DNA from: Septoria linicola
Taxonomy: Eukaryota > Ascomycota > Dothideomycetes > Mycosphaerellales > Mycosphaerellaceae
NCBI GenBank assembly: GCA_024114885.1
Contig: CP099427.1
Span: 496,001 to 560,000, forward strand
DNA length: 64,000 nucleotides
Reading direction: 5' to 3'
The translations under genes were made by a program, and so were the position numbers. A model generated the notes under the pieces. It did no database searches. It was not told the origin of the DNA and was given only the letters and a program-made list of their open reading frames with translations. Positions 1-12,309 of the stretch are shown piece after piece (position 1 is the stretch's first letter; each line of letters opens with the position of its first letter).

Positions 1-135
1 GTTGGATGACTGAATGGTGAAGCTGGGAAGGAAAGCGAGAGTGCATTGGAGCTGGGTGGCTGAGAGGGCGAATTCGCGGAAATGTGGAGTTTCGACTTCG
101 TCGAGAAATGTCCTGTAGAACCACTTCTATCGTAC

Positions 136-3100
136 TCAATCCCTGATAGGGTCGACATACCATAACCCTGATAGTCCTATCTTCTGGGCAGTTACAGAAG
201 CCAGTGCAGTGTTCCTAAGCTTCAGTCCGACCATCCTGATGTCTTCATCGAAGCTCCTCGCCCAGCTGCAGATCAGTCCAATGACATCTCTTCTCAAAGC
301 CACGTCATTTGGTGCTTGAGATCCTTGAATCAACTGTTTCGCCATATCAACACGCAAATGTTCGGCCATATCAAAGCTCCTGTTCATCGCCAGTCCGTCC
401 AAGCTCCCCAGATCAAGCGCGATCTTGATTTTGTCGTCGTTGGAAAGGCCAAGATGTCGAGCAAAAGTCATGACCTGCTCGTACCGTTCTCCGAAAGGCT
501 TCTTTGTTGATGCAATGTTCCTGAGGAAGTCCTTAATTCCTCCTAGTAGTTTCATGAGGGCTCCATCGCCCGAAACACAAGTGAGCCAAAGCCGCATGAT
601 GATTGTGTCTGGAAGTACGGCAGGAGTGCGATTCACATTGAGCTGCCAGTCAGGCGTCCGCAGCCTATCAACTCGCTTGATTATCTCTTCGAGTACTGGT
701 TTCGCATTCTGACACCAGAAAAGGAACGCTGTGCTCAGCCAAGGAGGTGGCGCTAGTGCCTGGATGAGCACAGTCCACTGATGTAACGAAGTACCTGCTT
801 TGCGGATGATCAAATCAGCTTGCTGCAAGACTATACTTTGAATTTGCGAGATCTGGAGGCCGCCTGCTTCGCCTGCATCCCTAGTGGTAAGAAACGAGGC
901 TGGCTTCGCGCCGCGAAGCAAAGATCCGCGAGCTGTCTCGTCAAACATGGAGAGCCAGTGTCTCCCAGCATTCGAGCTGCGTAGCTCGGCGTCCATTCCA
1001 ACGTGCTGTGATATGTTCAAGACTTCAACTGGAGGATCGAAGGTCGTCCTGAAGACTTCCAGCCAGAGATCTGCTACGACCGGAGGCAAGTGTTCCGCGG
1101 AGGCAAACAAGCGATTCACGATATTCAGCTTCAGTGGGATGTACGATAGCTCGATCTCGGGAACGCCGATGTAGCGGCAGAAGAGCTTCAGCCATCGTTC
1201 GTTGGTCTGCATGGAGCCTCGCAACGCTGTCAGAAGCACACGACCAAAGAGTTGTGCTCGTTTCTGGCCCTCCACTCTGTGAAGTGTAGTCAACATGATC
1301 GCCCAGACTGGCGGAAGCTCTGCGGCATCACCCTCCATGTAGACTTCTGGCATTTCTGCAGACATCGCCTCAAACTCGCTCCACTCATCTTGGCTGATCG
1401 GCCGTCGCTCGTCCATCCTTGACATGATTGGCACTGCATACTGCTGCAGTGCATCAAGAACGATGTCTTCTACAGTAGAATCTGAAGTGCTGGCCAGGAC
1501 ATCAATGAGGCTTGCCATCACTGCGCAGATAATGTCGATGTGTTTGGCTACCTCCAAGATTGGTATCAGGATCTGACAAGTTGATGCCTGATCGATGAAC
1601 ATAGCGCCCGACAGCAACTGCGCCAGCAGTTTGACTGTCGTCACCTTGATCAGAGGTGCAGTGGCTGTCGAGTCGCCTGCTCTCTTGGTCTGCTCGACAA
1701 GCCGGTCTTGTATACCAGTGCTCAGACTGATCAAGAACGCACGGGCATCATCCGCTGACAGCGATCTGAACAGACCTGGGATCAAGATTGCTCGCTGCCA
1801 TGAGCTATCTTCTGGACGCTCTAGAATTATCTGGGTGACGATCTGGAGCGCCATTTGAGGCTTATCGCATCTGATCAGGATTCTCAACACTTGAAGGGCA
1901 TCTTGGGTCGTTCGTGTTCCTTCCTGATCTGCCGCACGTAGGATGCCTAAAAGGAGGTCTCGAAGAAGTGTAGGCGGCAACATGTGGGACAGTCTCTGCA
2001 AAATCCGAAAGGCATCGCGGGTGCCAATGTCCTCCCGATCGAGGAAATCGCCGTCAAGGTAAAGCGCTGGATATCTGACATGCAGCTTTGAAGGGAAGGG
2101 AGCTGCTAGTATGCCGGGCGACTGGCTATTCTTCGCGCTGATATACATCAAAGCCGTTGCAATAACCGTGTCTTTTGCGATCATAGTACAATTCTTGACG
2201 ATTTGTCTATTGAAGTATGATGGCCGTGTACGTCCTGGCACACGTCCTTCGACCTCCCACGCTAACGATGACTTCGCCGTATCTCTCGTGTCGAAGGGTC
2301 GTTCTAGCATGATGTCAAGGTGAGTCGGATCCAGTTTACGAGACTTTACATCCCCAGCTTTAGGTGAAGGATCAGGGCTCCACTCTAATGGCTCATGATG
2401 GTCCATGAAATCGTTGCTTGACAGCTCGGGCGTTGCTGGGTACGGAATCTCATTCGACCATGGCCCGCGTAACTTGAGCTCATCAAGTCGTTCGCTGAAT
2501 ATGGGCGACCAGAAGAGGAATGCCTCCGATTCAGACATGCATGAGCTAGAAAGTGGACCGATGGCGTGTTGCCATGCATGAGTCGCGGCTTCCAGCCGAC
2601 TTTCATTCCAAGAAACGTAATAAGACAAGGCGAAGGGATAGTCCTCAATGAATGGTCCCATGGCTGATGTGCTTTCTTCATCTGTGGGAGGTGCTGAAAG
2701 TGCAGCCTCGGGCTGAGTAAACACAACGTCTTTAGCACGGCTTCGCAGGAATGGCATGTCCGGATCTCCCGTATAGCTATCAAACTCCACTGGCACCAAA
2801 CAGTCGAAAGGCAGCCCGCGAGGCAAATGAGGCGGCAGCGTCAAAGTAGCCGGCTGCCGAGACTGGCGATACGCTGTCCACATATCGTTGCGACCTCTGC
2901 CAAGGCTATCAAGAAAGTGTAAAGTTGCTGATCGAGGACATTCAATCTTAGGACGGTCGTTCCACCCGAGGGAGCTCATGACGGGTCCGCCCAAAGTATT
3001 GAATTCTAGCTTAGCATTAGTTTCATCTAGGCCGATGGCCTCCAGCCTCAATGAAACTGCCAGTGTGTCTCGCCAGACAACATCGTAGACCTCCTCATCG

Positions 3101-4947
3101 GAAAGTTTCAGCGTATCTTGCAACTTGTTGATCTGTTCGAGCCTTCGGAACACGACTGCGCTGAACAGGTTCAGTGCACCTTCCCAGAAGTGTCTCGTGA
3201 AGCTTGGCTCCTGTTGTCCTTCACAAGCAGTCTCCAGAAGATCCTGACAGATGAGATTCGCAATCTCCACGCTTTCACTGAGCTTCTTCGCCGATCTGGT
3301 CTCGCCGCCCATTGTGAGACAGGCCAAGAGATTGACTACATCCATGTGGCACAGGGACATGGCTCCGTAGATAGCTGCTGCCGTGATGGGATCTCGTGTG
3401 AATCGTTTGGCTCAGCACAATGTTTCGCGGTAAAGCCCTACCGAGCCTGATACTGTAGCACAACGGAGGACATACTGAACCCAAAAACAACGTTCTGGTT
3501 GTTTACGTGCCTTTGATGCATGAGCCTTCCGTTGCTCAATCACTTCGGTACACATCCGCAACTTGTCGCTCTCGCTAGCAGTTAGAGTAAGCAGGAAGTA
3601 CGCCGGGTCTCGATGAATCTGGTCGATCTGCGCGACAAATGGGCCGAATGGATCTGGCTTCACCTTGACAAGACGCTCAAACAACGGCTGAGCTTCCACC
3701 TTGGAAAGCATCTCAAATACATGCGTGGACCAGAGCCAAGGCACAGCTCTCAGATCCGCATCGGAGTGGATATCAAGTTGCAGCGGTGGCATGTACTGCA
3801 TGGCCAAAGCTAGCAACTGGAATCTTTTCGATCGCGAAACCAATGCAAGCAAGGCCTCTATCTGGTCGGCAGCAGTGACCTGAGTGTTTGGCACCAGGGC
3901 CAAAATCTCAACGAGACAAGATTGTAGTTCGTCAGAATGTCGCGACCATTTGCGAGCAATAAATTCGACTGCCATATTTTGCTGCAAATTGCCGATTTGT
4001 TCAGTGCCAGGGTGGCGAATCGAGTACGCACTATAAGCTGCGATGGCTTCTTTTACGAAGTTTGTGGAAAGCTTACGCCATCGAAGTCTCTTGAAAAGTG
4101 GCGATGCCAGTATGCTGTGGATCGTGTTGCTGTCCAGATTAGACTGTGGAATCTCGCGGCGGGACAAGGTCTGCAGAACACGAATGGCAAAGATGACATC
4201 TGTCGGAAGTTGTTCGCCGTTGTAGTGAGCTACTTCATTGGACTTCAGTGAAAGTAGCAAGGTCAAGAGCTTAGCGTCGATCTCGATGCTGGCATGCTCT
4301 AACATGGCAAGACATCGATCACGAAAGTAGTGGCAGTGTGCTGCTATCGCTTTCTCTGAAATGTCGTCAATTGGAGCGTCAGGTTTTCGTGTCTTGAGGC
4401 ATCGCAGAGTCGAGCTTGCTGAGCAGGCGGGAAGGAGGTCGCGATAATACTCGAGAAGTGGGCGTTGATCTAACAATCTGCCGCCAGGTACCTGAATGTC
4501 CTGCTGGCATAACGCATCGTATAGCTCGTCCGCATACTGCTGTCTCAAGTCATTTCGCGCCTTAGATCCGGTTGTCGTCCCGATCGCACGACAGAACTGC
4601 TTGACATCGGCAACAGACGCATGAGACAAGAATCTGATGACCCCTGGAGTTCCACCGATAGCGTTCCACGCTTCCCCAAGCCGATTGCTGCGGAAAACCT
4701 TGCTGAACTTCGTGATGGAAGAACGTCGGACATATTGGGAAAATGGCTGATCGAGGCCAGCAAAGATAGCTTGACAGTCGCCACTGGCATTCAACCAGGT
4801 GTACCACAGAGTAGGCGGTAGAGCTTCAGCCTCAATAGCAGACAAAAGACTTTCTGTGAGCCTCAAGGTGCCATGTTGTGCAATCTGGGCTCGAAAGTAG
4901 TGCGACAGAGCTTTTCCATCGCTGCCTCGCAAGGTAGAGTAGTCCAT
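136..4947 (-). CDS. Large conserved fungal protein, frame interrupted by one in-frame TGA
   Basis: Two long minus-strand open frames, 4947-3412 (511 codons) and 3360-136 (1,074 codons from its own ATG), lie in the same frame. They are separated by one TGA at 3414-3412 and 17 further open codons. Read together they give about 1,603 residues, mostly Leu-rich helical segments suggesting an alpha-helical repeat scaffold. I recognise no catalytic motif and cannot name a function. The residues around the stop (ETLC, stop, AKRFTRDP) read like continuous protein, and a Trp codon (TGG) would fit the stop position, so I infer a point change to TGA, a sequencing error or readthrough rather than two genes. 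I tried fungal-type donors and acceptors around the stop. Only weak pairs keep the frame (for example GTAAAC donor with CGGCAG acceptor, 129 nt), so an intron is possible but less likely. The start at 4947 begins MDYSTL. The neighbouring sequence is gene-poor. Confidence 0.6.
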
Positions 4948-6228
4948 ACCCGATGATATTGTGTCAGCAGGAAACGTCAGCGGTATATAGGTTTACGCAA
5001 AAGCGGTGACTCAATGTCACTCGCCGTGAACGATCCCGCGCATCGTTCTCACGCAAATACGAGGAACCGGTGAAGAGAGGCTGTTGTTGCTCTCAGACCA
5101 TAGTCAGTGTGGTTTTTGACATGCTACGCACTACTGGAGCATGCTGGTGAGCGTAGTAAGCAAGATTCGCATGCACCCCGAATTTGAAGTGTCCGTAGGC
5201 TGCTGAAACGCTCAGAGAGAGAGCACAAGAGCATGTTGCTGTAATAGTGTGAAATGTCACGCCAAGACTCATGACTCGGGATGATTTTCGTGCTCCCTTC
5301 GACACGTCTCTTCTTCTGAGCGTTGCATTGCATACGCTGGCATCGGCAACTACTCTGAGCGCAATGGTATTTGCAGCGCAGTCATCAGAGGAGCCCATGT
5401 TGACGTGGAACACGATTGTGCAGAGTACTGAGCACAGCAGCCATCTGCGGCGACCACACCACGATGCAACAGAAGAGTTGTTCACTCTCCATCTTTCGAC
5501 CAGGATCGAACACACGCAGCGTACTTGCGAGCTGCCTCCTATCACTGCCTCATTCTTGTCTTCATATTCACCCGGCTCTCGACTGAAAAGCGACGGCTGT
5601 GCCGAGGAGCAGGATCCCATTGCCGCGTCGAAAGCCTGGTCGCTCCGAGACACACATTTTCCCCATGCTGAAAGCATAATACGATACGGTGCTGCCAAGT
5701 CCAAATGTGCATTCAGTTTGGGATCATCAACCTTAATCATGCGCCTTCGGATCTCTGCCGAGGATGGCATCCTTCGATGCCATGAACGTGGTCGAGGTGC
5801 ATGCACGAGCTATCGGCATCTCGTCACTTTATCGATACATACTGCTGCTAAACATTCTCTCGCTTGATCCAGAAACTCTAGCAAGCCTGCTGCAAGTTCT
5901 GTGAGCAGTCACGCATACTACCGTGCGCCGTCTCTCCTAGATGAGACCACATCAAGCACGTGGAGCCAAATCTGGAGAGTGCTATGCCACATCGGGTCAT
6001 GCTCACGCCCCAGACAGCCACAACTCGGCAACATACCAAGCTACAACACGCTTCTGGACAAGAGTCAAGATATGCTCGAGGATGGCGTGGTCTGCCTTTG
6101 CCTTTGCATGCTGCATCGAAAGGTCGCCTGATCCTGCACACGCTTAGCACACTCCACTGCGATCGAGGTTAAGTACGTGATCTGCCTCTAAATTCCTGTT
6201 CCTGTCTGTGATTCTAGCTGTCCCATAC
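4948..6228. other. Intergenic stretch with overlapping antisense ORFs of doubtful coding value
   Basis: No convincing gene. A 237-codon minus-strand ORF (5806-5093) and a 198-codon plus-strand ORF (5271-5867) overlap each other almost completely. Both have an irregular residue mix rich in Cys, Ser, His and Arg, and neither shows a domain, signal peptide or membrane pattern I can defend. The stretch probably holds the promoter of the large upstream gene and the promoter of the fasciclin gene. Confidence 0.4.
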
Positions 6229-7631
6229 ATGCTTGTAAAGATGTTGACTCTGTGTCTCACACTCCTTTTGCTCACTATTGCCCCAGTTTCTGTTGCGCAG
6301 AACAACGCTTCAGCCACATCATCACTGAGCGAAATTCTCGCAGCCTATGCAAATCTCAGCTCCTTCGACACGCTGATGCGCGAACAGCTTCCAGAATTAT
6401 TGAAAGTTCTTGACGAAGACCACGATGCAGAGTACAATCCGATCACTATTCTTGCTCCATCGAACCGAGCTCTGAACCGAATCCAATACAATCCAGCTCT
6501 GAACAAGATATGGGCAGAAAACGATACCGTAGCCATGTCTCGCGTTATTGGATACCATATTCTCGGTGGAAAGTGGACGTCTGAGACGCTTGACACGAGC
6601 TTCAGCTTTCTGCCTAGCATGACTGTAGGCACGAACTTCTCTGGTGTGACTGGCGGACAACGGGTTGGTGCTGTGCTCCAGAACGGTGATCCCGAAAAGG
6701 GCTTCAAGTCGGAGATTGTATTCCTCAGTGGTGCTGCTGAGCGAAGCTTGGTCTCGATACAAGACATTCCCTTTGCAGGCGGGTGAGTTGTGCGAAGGAA
6801 AGTTGGCGAGATGTTGTCTGGGAGGTCCTGTCGATGCTGACAAGCTACAGTATCGTCCAAGTAATCGACAATCCGCTCAATCCACCAGCTCCATTAGTGC
6901 CGACGGCCGAATCCTTCAATTTGCCCAATTATCCGTTCGCGATCAACTCTTTCCTTGGGGCACTGTACTCGACGTCAGATAAGACACTGCAGACCTACCT
7001 CAACGAGACCAAGGATATCACGATTTTCGTGCCTGCCAATGTGGCCTTCGAGACTGTAGCCGGTGCCATTACGACCATGACTAACCAGTCTCGCTTGGAT
7101 CTCCTTAGCTACCATGTCTTACCTGGCTCACTACTTCCGAACGGAGGACCGCTATACTCCTCAGACTTTCAGAATGCTTCAATACTGCCAATGCACAACA
7201 ACCAGACTGCAAACATGGCGTTTTATCCAAACTCCTACTTCCTCAACTCAGCACGAATCGTGCAGTCGGATGTGCTCATCCACAATGGAGTTTTGCATGT
7301 TATCGACGTCCTGCTGGATCCTAAAGAGAAAGATAGAGTGCCCAATCCGACGAGTGCTACTCAGGCACCGGTTTTGCCTGCACAGACAGATGGAGCGAAC
7401 TTCAATGTCAGCATCGCGCCTTTCACGACTTGGTTGCCGAATTATGTTCCTACGGATTTGCCGACAAGTACTTCGACTAGGAGGACGAGCGCAGCACCTA
7501 CGACGAGTCAGACAGGAACTTCGAGCTCGGGTGCTGGACGGACCACAGCAGTCCATGCGGCGTGGCCAAGCGTGGGTGCAGGTTGGGCTCTTCTGGCTGT
7601 AGCTGCTGCCACAGTATGTTTGATGCTGTGA
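6229..7631 (+). CDS. Secreted, GPI-anchored protein with two fasciclin (FAS1) domains
   Basis: Exons 6229-6782 and 6851-7631 give 444 residues. The 68-nt intron (6783-6850) has donor GTGAGT, branch CTGAC near 6835 and acceptor CTACAG, and the joined frame is continuous. The start at 6229 is the first ATG. It gives a short basic start then a Leu-rich core ending near VAQ, a clear secretion signal. Two FAS1 units follow (roughly residues 28-190 and 205-370), with the usual ITILAPSN and ITIFVPAN strands, the YHILGG and YHVLPG segments, and a closing IHNGVLHVIDVLL strand. After this come a Ser/Thr-rich linker and a hydrophobic C-terminus, as in GPI-anchored cell-surface proteins. FAS1 proteins are adhesion-type or cell-wall proteins, and the exact ligand is unknown. 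Many N-glycosylation motifs (NAS, NLS, NFS, NQS) fit secretion. Confidence 0.9.
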
Positions 7632-8433
7632 TGAGCGATTGTGCTCCACGTCTGATACGATATTCGCGATGCATCAGGCGACATGCGACTTCGATGACTT
7701 TTTGTATAGCTTTTGGCTTGGTCCAGGCAAGATGGATACTTGCGCTACAGAAGCTCAGACAAACGTCTACAGTTCTGATAAATCCAGAGGTAGCGTGCCG
7801 TTCTTACTACAGACACTCCTACTACCTTCTCCCATATTGTGCCGCGCTTCAGCTGAGCGCAATGATGTGGCTCGGGTACTTCGTAACGAGGAGATCTGGC
7901 TGTTATCGACGCTTTGCTGATGGCAACATCAATGAACAATCAGCTCTCACACAATCGTCAGCGATCTACAGCTGAAGTGTCTGGCAGATGCACTACAGAG
8001 ACTGTCGGGTTGGCATCGCCTGGTCCCATCTCGTATCTCTTCGCTGCGTCATTAGTCGCACAGCAGAACCATGACAGTGGGCATCATCGATGGCCGCGGG
8101 CAAGGAGAGCACAGCGCGATAATAATATGAAGATCTCTCGAAGCCTCCGGTGTGAAGTTGAGGCTGAAGGCTGCAAACCAGGAAACAGGCAAAACTTTCT
8201 GGCGCTTTTCGGAACAGGACGGACAGCACTTTTGATAGACACACAGACTACACCTCTCGAGATTTGCTTCAAAAGGATTCCACATACATATCTGCACTGT
8301 GCTGTGCCGCTTCGCGTAACATACTTTCTGCTGCTCATTGATCATCCTCTTCCATTCTCTACGCCTACGGCGTGCGCTTTCGTAATTCGTACATTCATTC
8401 ATACAGCCACTGCTGATCTTCTGCTACAAGCCA
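7632..8433. other. Intergenic stretch, no gene seen
   Basis: About 800 bp between the 3' ends of two convergent genes (fasciclin, plus; Nudix-like, minus). Several short ORFs occur on both strands, the longest being a plus-strand frame at 7914-8453, but their residue composition is erratic and none shows a domain. I see no RNA gene or repeat here. Confidence 0.5.
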
Positions 8434-9495
8434 TCATGGCGTCAAGACTATGAAGGACGAAGCTTTCGACATGCTGTCGCACCACTGGATGATCAGCCTG
8501 CCATCGCTTCCTAGCACTGGAGTCCATGTTTCGACTTCTGATTTGAGCTGCACTGCCTCCACGGCGAATCTTCCGACGATCTGGTACCGCAACGTCTGGT
8601 GAAAGATCGACGCTGCGTCTTTCCATCTCGCAGCATCAGTTGAGCTCATTGTGAACAAGAAAATGCCTTGCGCTTCGAATCCTGTTCGTTGTGCAATGAT
8701 GCCATATCGATGTGAACGATCAACCTCGTTCGTCTTCCAGCGCGCTCGAAGCCTTGACCGGACCTCTTCAGTACAGTATTCGTGGAATGCTTGATTTTCT
8801 CGACACCTGCGAAAGCGGGAGAACATCTCCTGGACGTGCGAAGCATCCAGTCCAGCAACAAATTGCAGCTCGTTATCGATCGATTCAGCTTCAGAGGCTG
8901 TGATCCACCGAAAAGCAGGTCCGTTTCCCAGCGAGCCGTCGTACTTTGACATTACGATCGATATTTCGATGTCGCAAAGGTAGATTTCCTCTTCTCCCCA
9001 AGTCTTTGCTTCGACCCGTCTGCGAAGACTTGGTTCAACAGTGGAGAACTCGTCCAGAAAGCGAGCATTTTGGAGGATGTTCGGATGTTGGTATCTCGAT
9101 GATAGCACAGTACGAATATGTTCGCTGATGGACCGCTCCTCGAGCTGATTGACCTGATACAACGGCGGCTCTCCGTCGTTGTTCGATAGTGTAGTGATAT
9201 CAAACCGGTCAGTCGGCACAGTCAGCTCCTCCATCAAGCCAGAGCTGCCATTCCGGTTGGTCAAGAACAGCTTGTCTCCGCGGAAGACGAAAGCTCTGAC
9301 AGTGAAGCTGTAGTAGCGGATCTTGCGCAGCTGATCGTGGCTACCACTGGCTTGCCACTCGTTGTTGACATATCGCTGGAGGAACTCAGTCGGCGTTCGT
9401 TGAAGCCAGTGTTGGCTGGTATTCGTGGTCTCTGTCATCGACTTTTGAGCTGAATAGCATGCTAGACTTTGTCGTCCGGCAATCGTTCCTCCCAT
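8434..9495 (-). CDS. Hypothetical protein with a degenerate Nudix-like fold
   Basis: A single-exon frame of 353 codons from ATG 9495, with a second possible start at 9438 (MTETTN). Residues 60-110 (YYSFTVRAFVF, then DKLFLTNRNG, then ELTVPTDRFD) resemble the first strands of a Nudix hydrolase. A segment near residue 200 (FRWITASEAESI) resembles the later Nudix strand where many members have a W-T/S-x-E-E pattern. The diagnostic Nudix box (GX5EX7REUXEEXGU) is not present: in its place there is an EERSISEHIRTVLSSRY helix without the REXXEE core. I therefore infer a non-catalytic or strongly diverged Nudix relative. The C-terminal ~150 residues are unassigned. It could equally be a lineage-specific fungal protein whose resemblance is superficial. 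Confidence 0.7.
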   Translation of the reverse strand: MGGTIAGRQSLACYSAQKSMTETTNTSQHWLQRTPTEFLQRYVNNEWQASGSHDQLRKIRYYSFTVRAFVFRGDKLFLTNRNGSSGLMEELTVPTDRFDITTLSNNDGEPPLYQVNQLEERSISEHIRTVLSSRYQHPNILQNARFLDEFSTVEPSLRRRVEAKTWGEEEIYLCDIEISIVMSKYDGSLGNGPAFRWITASEAESIDNELQFVAGLDASHVQEMFSRFRRCRENQAFHEYCTEEVRSRLRARWKTNEVDRSHRYGIIAQRTGFEAQGIFLFTMSSTDAARWKDAASIFHQTLRYQIVGRFAVEAVQLKSEVETWTPVLGSDGRLIIQWCDSMSKASSFIVLTP

Positions 9496-11062
9496 TCTAG
9501 AAAAGGCCGTGTCTTCTAAGGACAGGTATGGTATGTCTGCTCTGCGGCGGCATTACCACCAAGTGCTTGTCTTGCGTCTTTGTGCACCAAGCAGGAGTTA
9601 TGGGTCGTTGGTCCGATCGTTAATGAGGACAGGTTAAAGACAAGACTTGTGGAGTATGGAGAGGTGGTGAGTGTCTTGGAACGTGGCGGAGTGCGGGTGT
9701 TATAGAGAAGGACAGGCCTATCTCCACACATTCTGAGGCCATGTTGACGTGTATATGAGTATCGTGCACTGCAATGCTCAAGAGACAGGTCAATGCCACA
9801 ATGGTCCAGCAACATTGCCCAGGCGTGCGCTTGGCGTTGGCGGGAGCAGCCTTATAAGGCGCTTCCTGTTTCTTCCGATGCTTTGTACCTGCAGAAACCT
9901 AAATGCCTCAGTCAATACAGAGACTGAACGTTTAGCAGGGCTCTAAAGTTTAGTCGTCGATTGCGAAACACGAAGTTGTGGTGCTGCAGACCGACCACAA
10001 GCTCCCAATTTCGCTACAAGATCAACGTGATGGCCAGTGCGTACATATCTGGCCCGTTGGTGACGCTTGAGGCGGCTCCTTCGCTCAAGAATGCACCACT
10101 TATACCATAGTTAGAGAGGCTGCGTGCATGATGGACGAGAACACATATGCACCAGCCTTCTAGAACCCGGGTTGTCTTCGAGAAGCTGCTCATGGCGGCG
10201 CTAGAAGCTGGCAGGCCTTCGATGATGATCTCTTGTGTCGTATCCAGCCGCAAGCTTGCAGCCTCACAATCAGCGAATGTGTTAGAAAGGCCACAGGGCA
10301 CTGTGCTTCGCCCACCATGACTCTGTAGTCCGCCCAAAAGGCGGTCGTTCAAAGATGGTTAGACACTGTGACGGCCGATCGGATAGTCACCCAGATCACC
10401 CCAGAGTGCCTGAGCTCATCAGCTCACGGATGTACTGTCTCGAGTGTCGACGCATGAAAGGCATAGACGCCGTCCTCCGGTGAGATACTAGGTGAAGCTC
10501 CTGGGGTCAAGGAAGAGCTGATGAAGCTACAAGATAGGCAGGTGAGTTCTCCAGATATTACATCTGACTCTGTGAATGTCCTCGTCCTCGAAGGTGCAAT
10601 AATGTAAGATTCGGCTGATCAACCGTAGCTATCGTCAGCAGATGCCACGAGACACACGATTTTGTGCCAATCAACGAGCGATCCGTAAGGACCTCGCAAG
10701 CCGGAGGCGTCTTGATGCAGGCCCCACTGCCCCTCAAGCGGTTGGAAGTGTCGAGCTACGTGTCTGTGCCTCTGCGAAGTGAACTGTGTCGTCTCTGAAA
10801 GCGCACACTGCAATGAAGGATGCTTTCATGAACTGGTAATGCGAGTCCTTGGCTTTCTCCACGAAAGCTCTCGGTGTGATTGCACTTGATGAGTCCAGTC
10901 GCGCGGCTTGGTCAAGATGTGCGAAGCCGTACGTGATCGATCTCGTCGAATCCAGAGTCGCAGTGAGTAACGTCTCAGCCTTCTCTTGAATGCATTCACG
11001 GACGCTCTTCACGTAGTGACAAACGGGCCCGCCTCGTGAAGCTGCATCACTGCATGTGAAGG
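9496..11062. other. Gene-poor stretch, only short doubtful ORFs
   Basis: About 1.6 kb. The best candidates are a 112-codon minus frame (10352-10014) and a 141-codon minus frame (11159-10734). Neither has a recognisable domain or clear splice partners. The first 300 bp should contain the promoter of the Nudix-like gene (minus, starting at 9495). I see no repeat, RNA gene or RIP signature, and composition matches the gene-rich flanks. Confidence 0.4.
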
Positions 11063-12300
11063 TTGCCGGGACGCGCTCTTCGACAAACGCAGCCCGCAAC
11101 ACCTTTTCCTCTGCTACGAGCACTATGCACGACCGACTCGACTCGACGTAAGTGTTCATCTCTTACAAGACCATGCTCTATGCCTGCAACGAATAGGCTC
11201 CTGGCGGCGCCGAAGCACTGGCTGCACAATTCCACAGCCAAGTTTCTCGCGAACGCAGCTGGCAATGGAATCGAGCGCTCTGCATTGCGCATACGATTAT
11301 TCCTCAAATATCGTAACGACATTTTCACTGTCTTTGATAGAACTCGCATCTGCGTACCAGAGTGGACAATCGGCAGAACACATCCTGATGCTTCAACACC
11401 TCTCTCCGAGTTGATTCTCAGGGCTCTGCAACCAGGACTCCAGACAGGTCAGCTCGTGGGCATGCAGTTCCTCGAGTTCAGCTTCGCGCACGCATTATAT
11501 ACAGTTGAGAACTTTCACTTCGAGGTTGCTGTGTTGATGGTGGCGGGTGAAGTGCATCCGACCTGGAAACTCGCAGGTTGGCCGGGAAGTAGCTGGTGTA
11601 CTTTGACGTGTCCTTATATCTCGCGGATATTCGAAGGACAAGTTGGCCAGCGTTTTAAGGCTTTGAGTGGTACTAGAAGTATATTGAATCGTGGTAGGAG
11701 CTTTGCGACTGGAGACTGATGCTTAAACAGCCATCGAGACGCTGTCGGACCGCAGGGCAGTTCGCCTGGAGATACTGCGTTTACAAGCTGTACGCATGCG
11801 AGTATCTGACCTGGCGAAAGGAAGTGTGGAGACATGCATCGCAATCGTAGAGCCCAACGATGCCTGCAAAAGTCTCTACGCTCTTGCAGGCGTCATGTTG
11901 AGCGTGGTTACTCCTACGTCGATGGATCATATAAGGGAGAGTCCCAGGATGTTGGAGATCGTGGGCAGGAGAGACCATCGCTTTCGAGTAATCGGCTGGA
12001 TTGACAGGAGATCAGGACAAGAAGAGGCAGCATTGATAGATACACAGTGGTCCCTCAGCAAGGCCTTTGATCGAGATGGTTCGGCAAAGACTCCCATCTG
12101 GCTGAACTCGGCCCGGTTTGAGTCGCAGGAGGCCATGGTAACCACTGATGACCTGCTGTCGGTGGTGGACAGATTGTACCGATTCTGTCATGAGCAGGTA
12201 CACACATGGCTAGGAGACGACCAAGGCTCGATAGCGCAGAGATGCTTGGAAGTCGTGGCGTTAGAACGTCGCAGCACGCAAAGTCGTTCTACTGCCTCTA
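11063..12300 (+). other. Possible unrecognised plus-strand gene in pieces
   Basis: Two plus-strand frames follow each other: 11063-11719 (218 codons) and 11796-12488 (230 codons). Parts read like ordinary protein (residues 105-200 of the first; residues 1-165 of the second), while their ends do not, and the last part of the second overlaps the 3' end of the phosphatase gene. An intron joining them around 11,690-11,790 is conceivable (GTAGGA donor with several AG acceptors), but I found no donor, branch and acceptor set that is convincing and in frame. I recognise no domain. Treat as a candidate gene model or a decayed gene. Confidence 0.25.
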
Positions 12301-12309
12301 CTTCTCTTT

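Noticed and set aside
3361..3540. An intron removing the TGA of the large gene
   Set aside because: The best donor (GTATGT near 3475) cannot be joined to a nearby AG in frame. Frame-keeping pairs use weak donors or are long, and the sequence around the stop reads like protein. Kept as an alternative only.
5093..5867. Two overlapping ORFs of 237 (minus) and 198 (plus) codons
   Set aside because: They are mutual antisense frames with erratic composition and no domain, and neither is better than the other.
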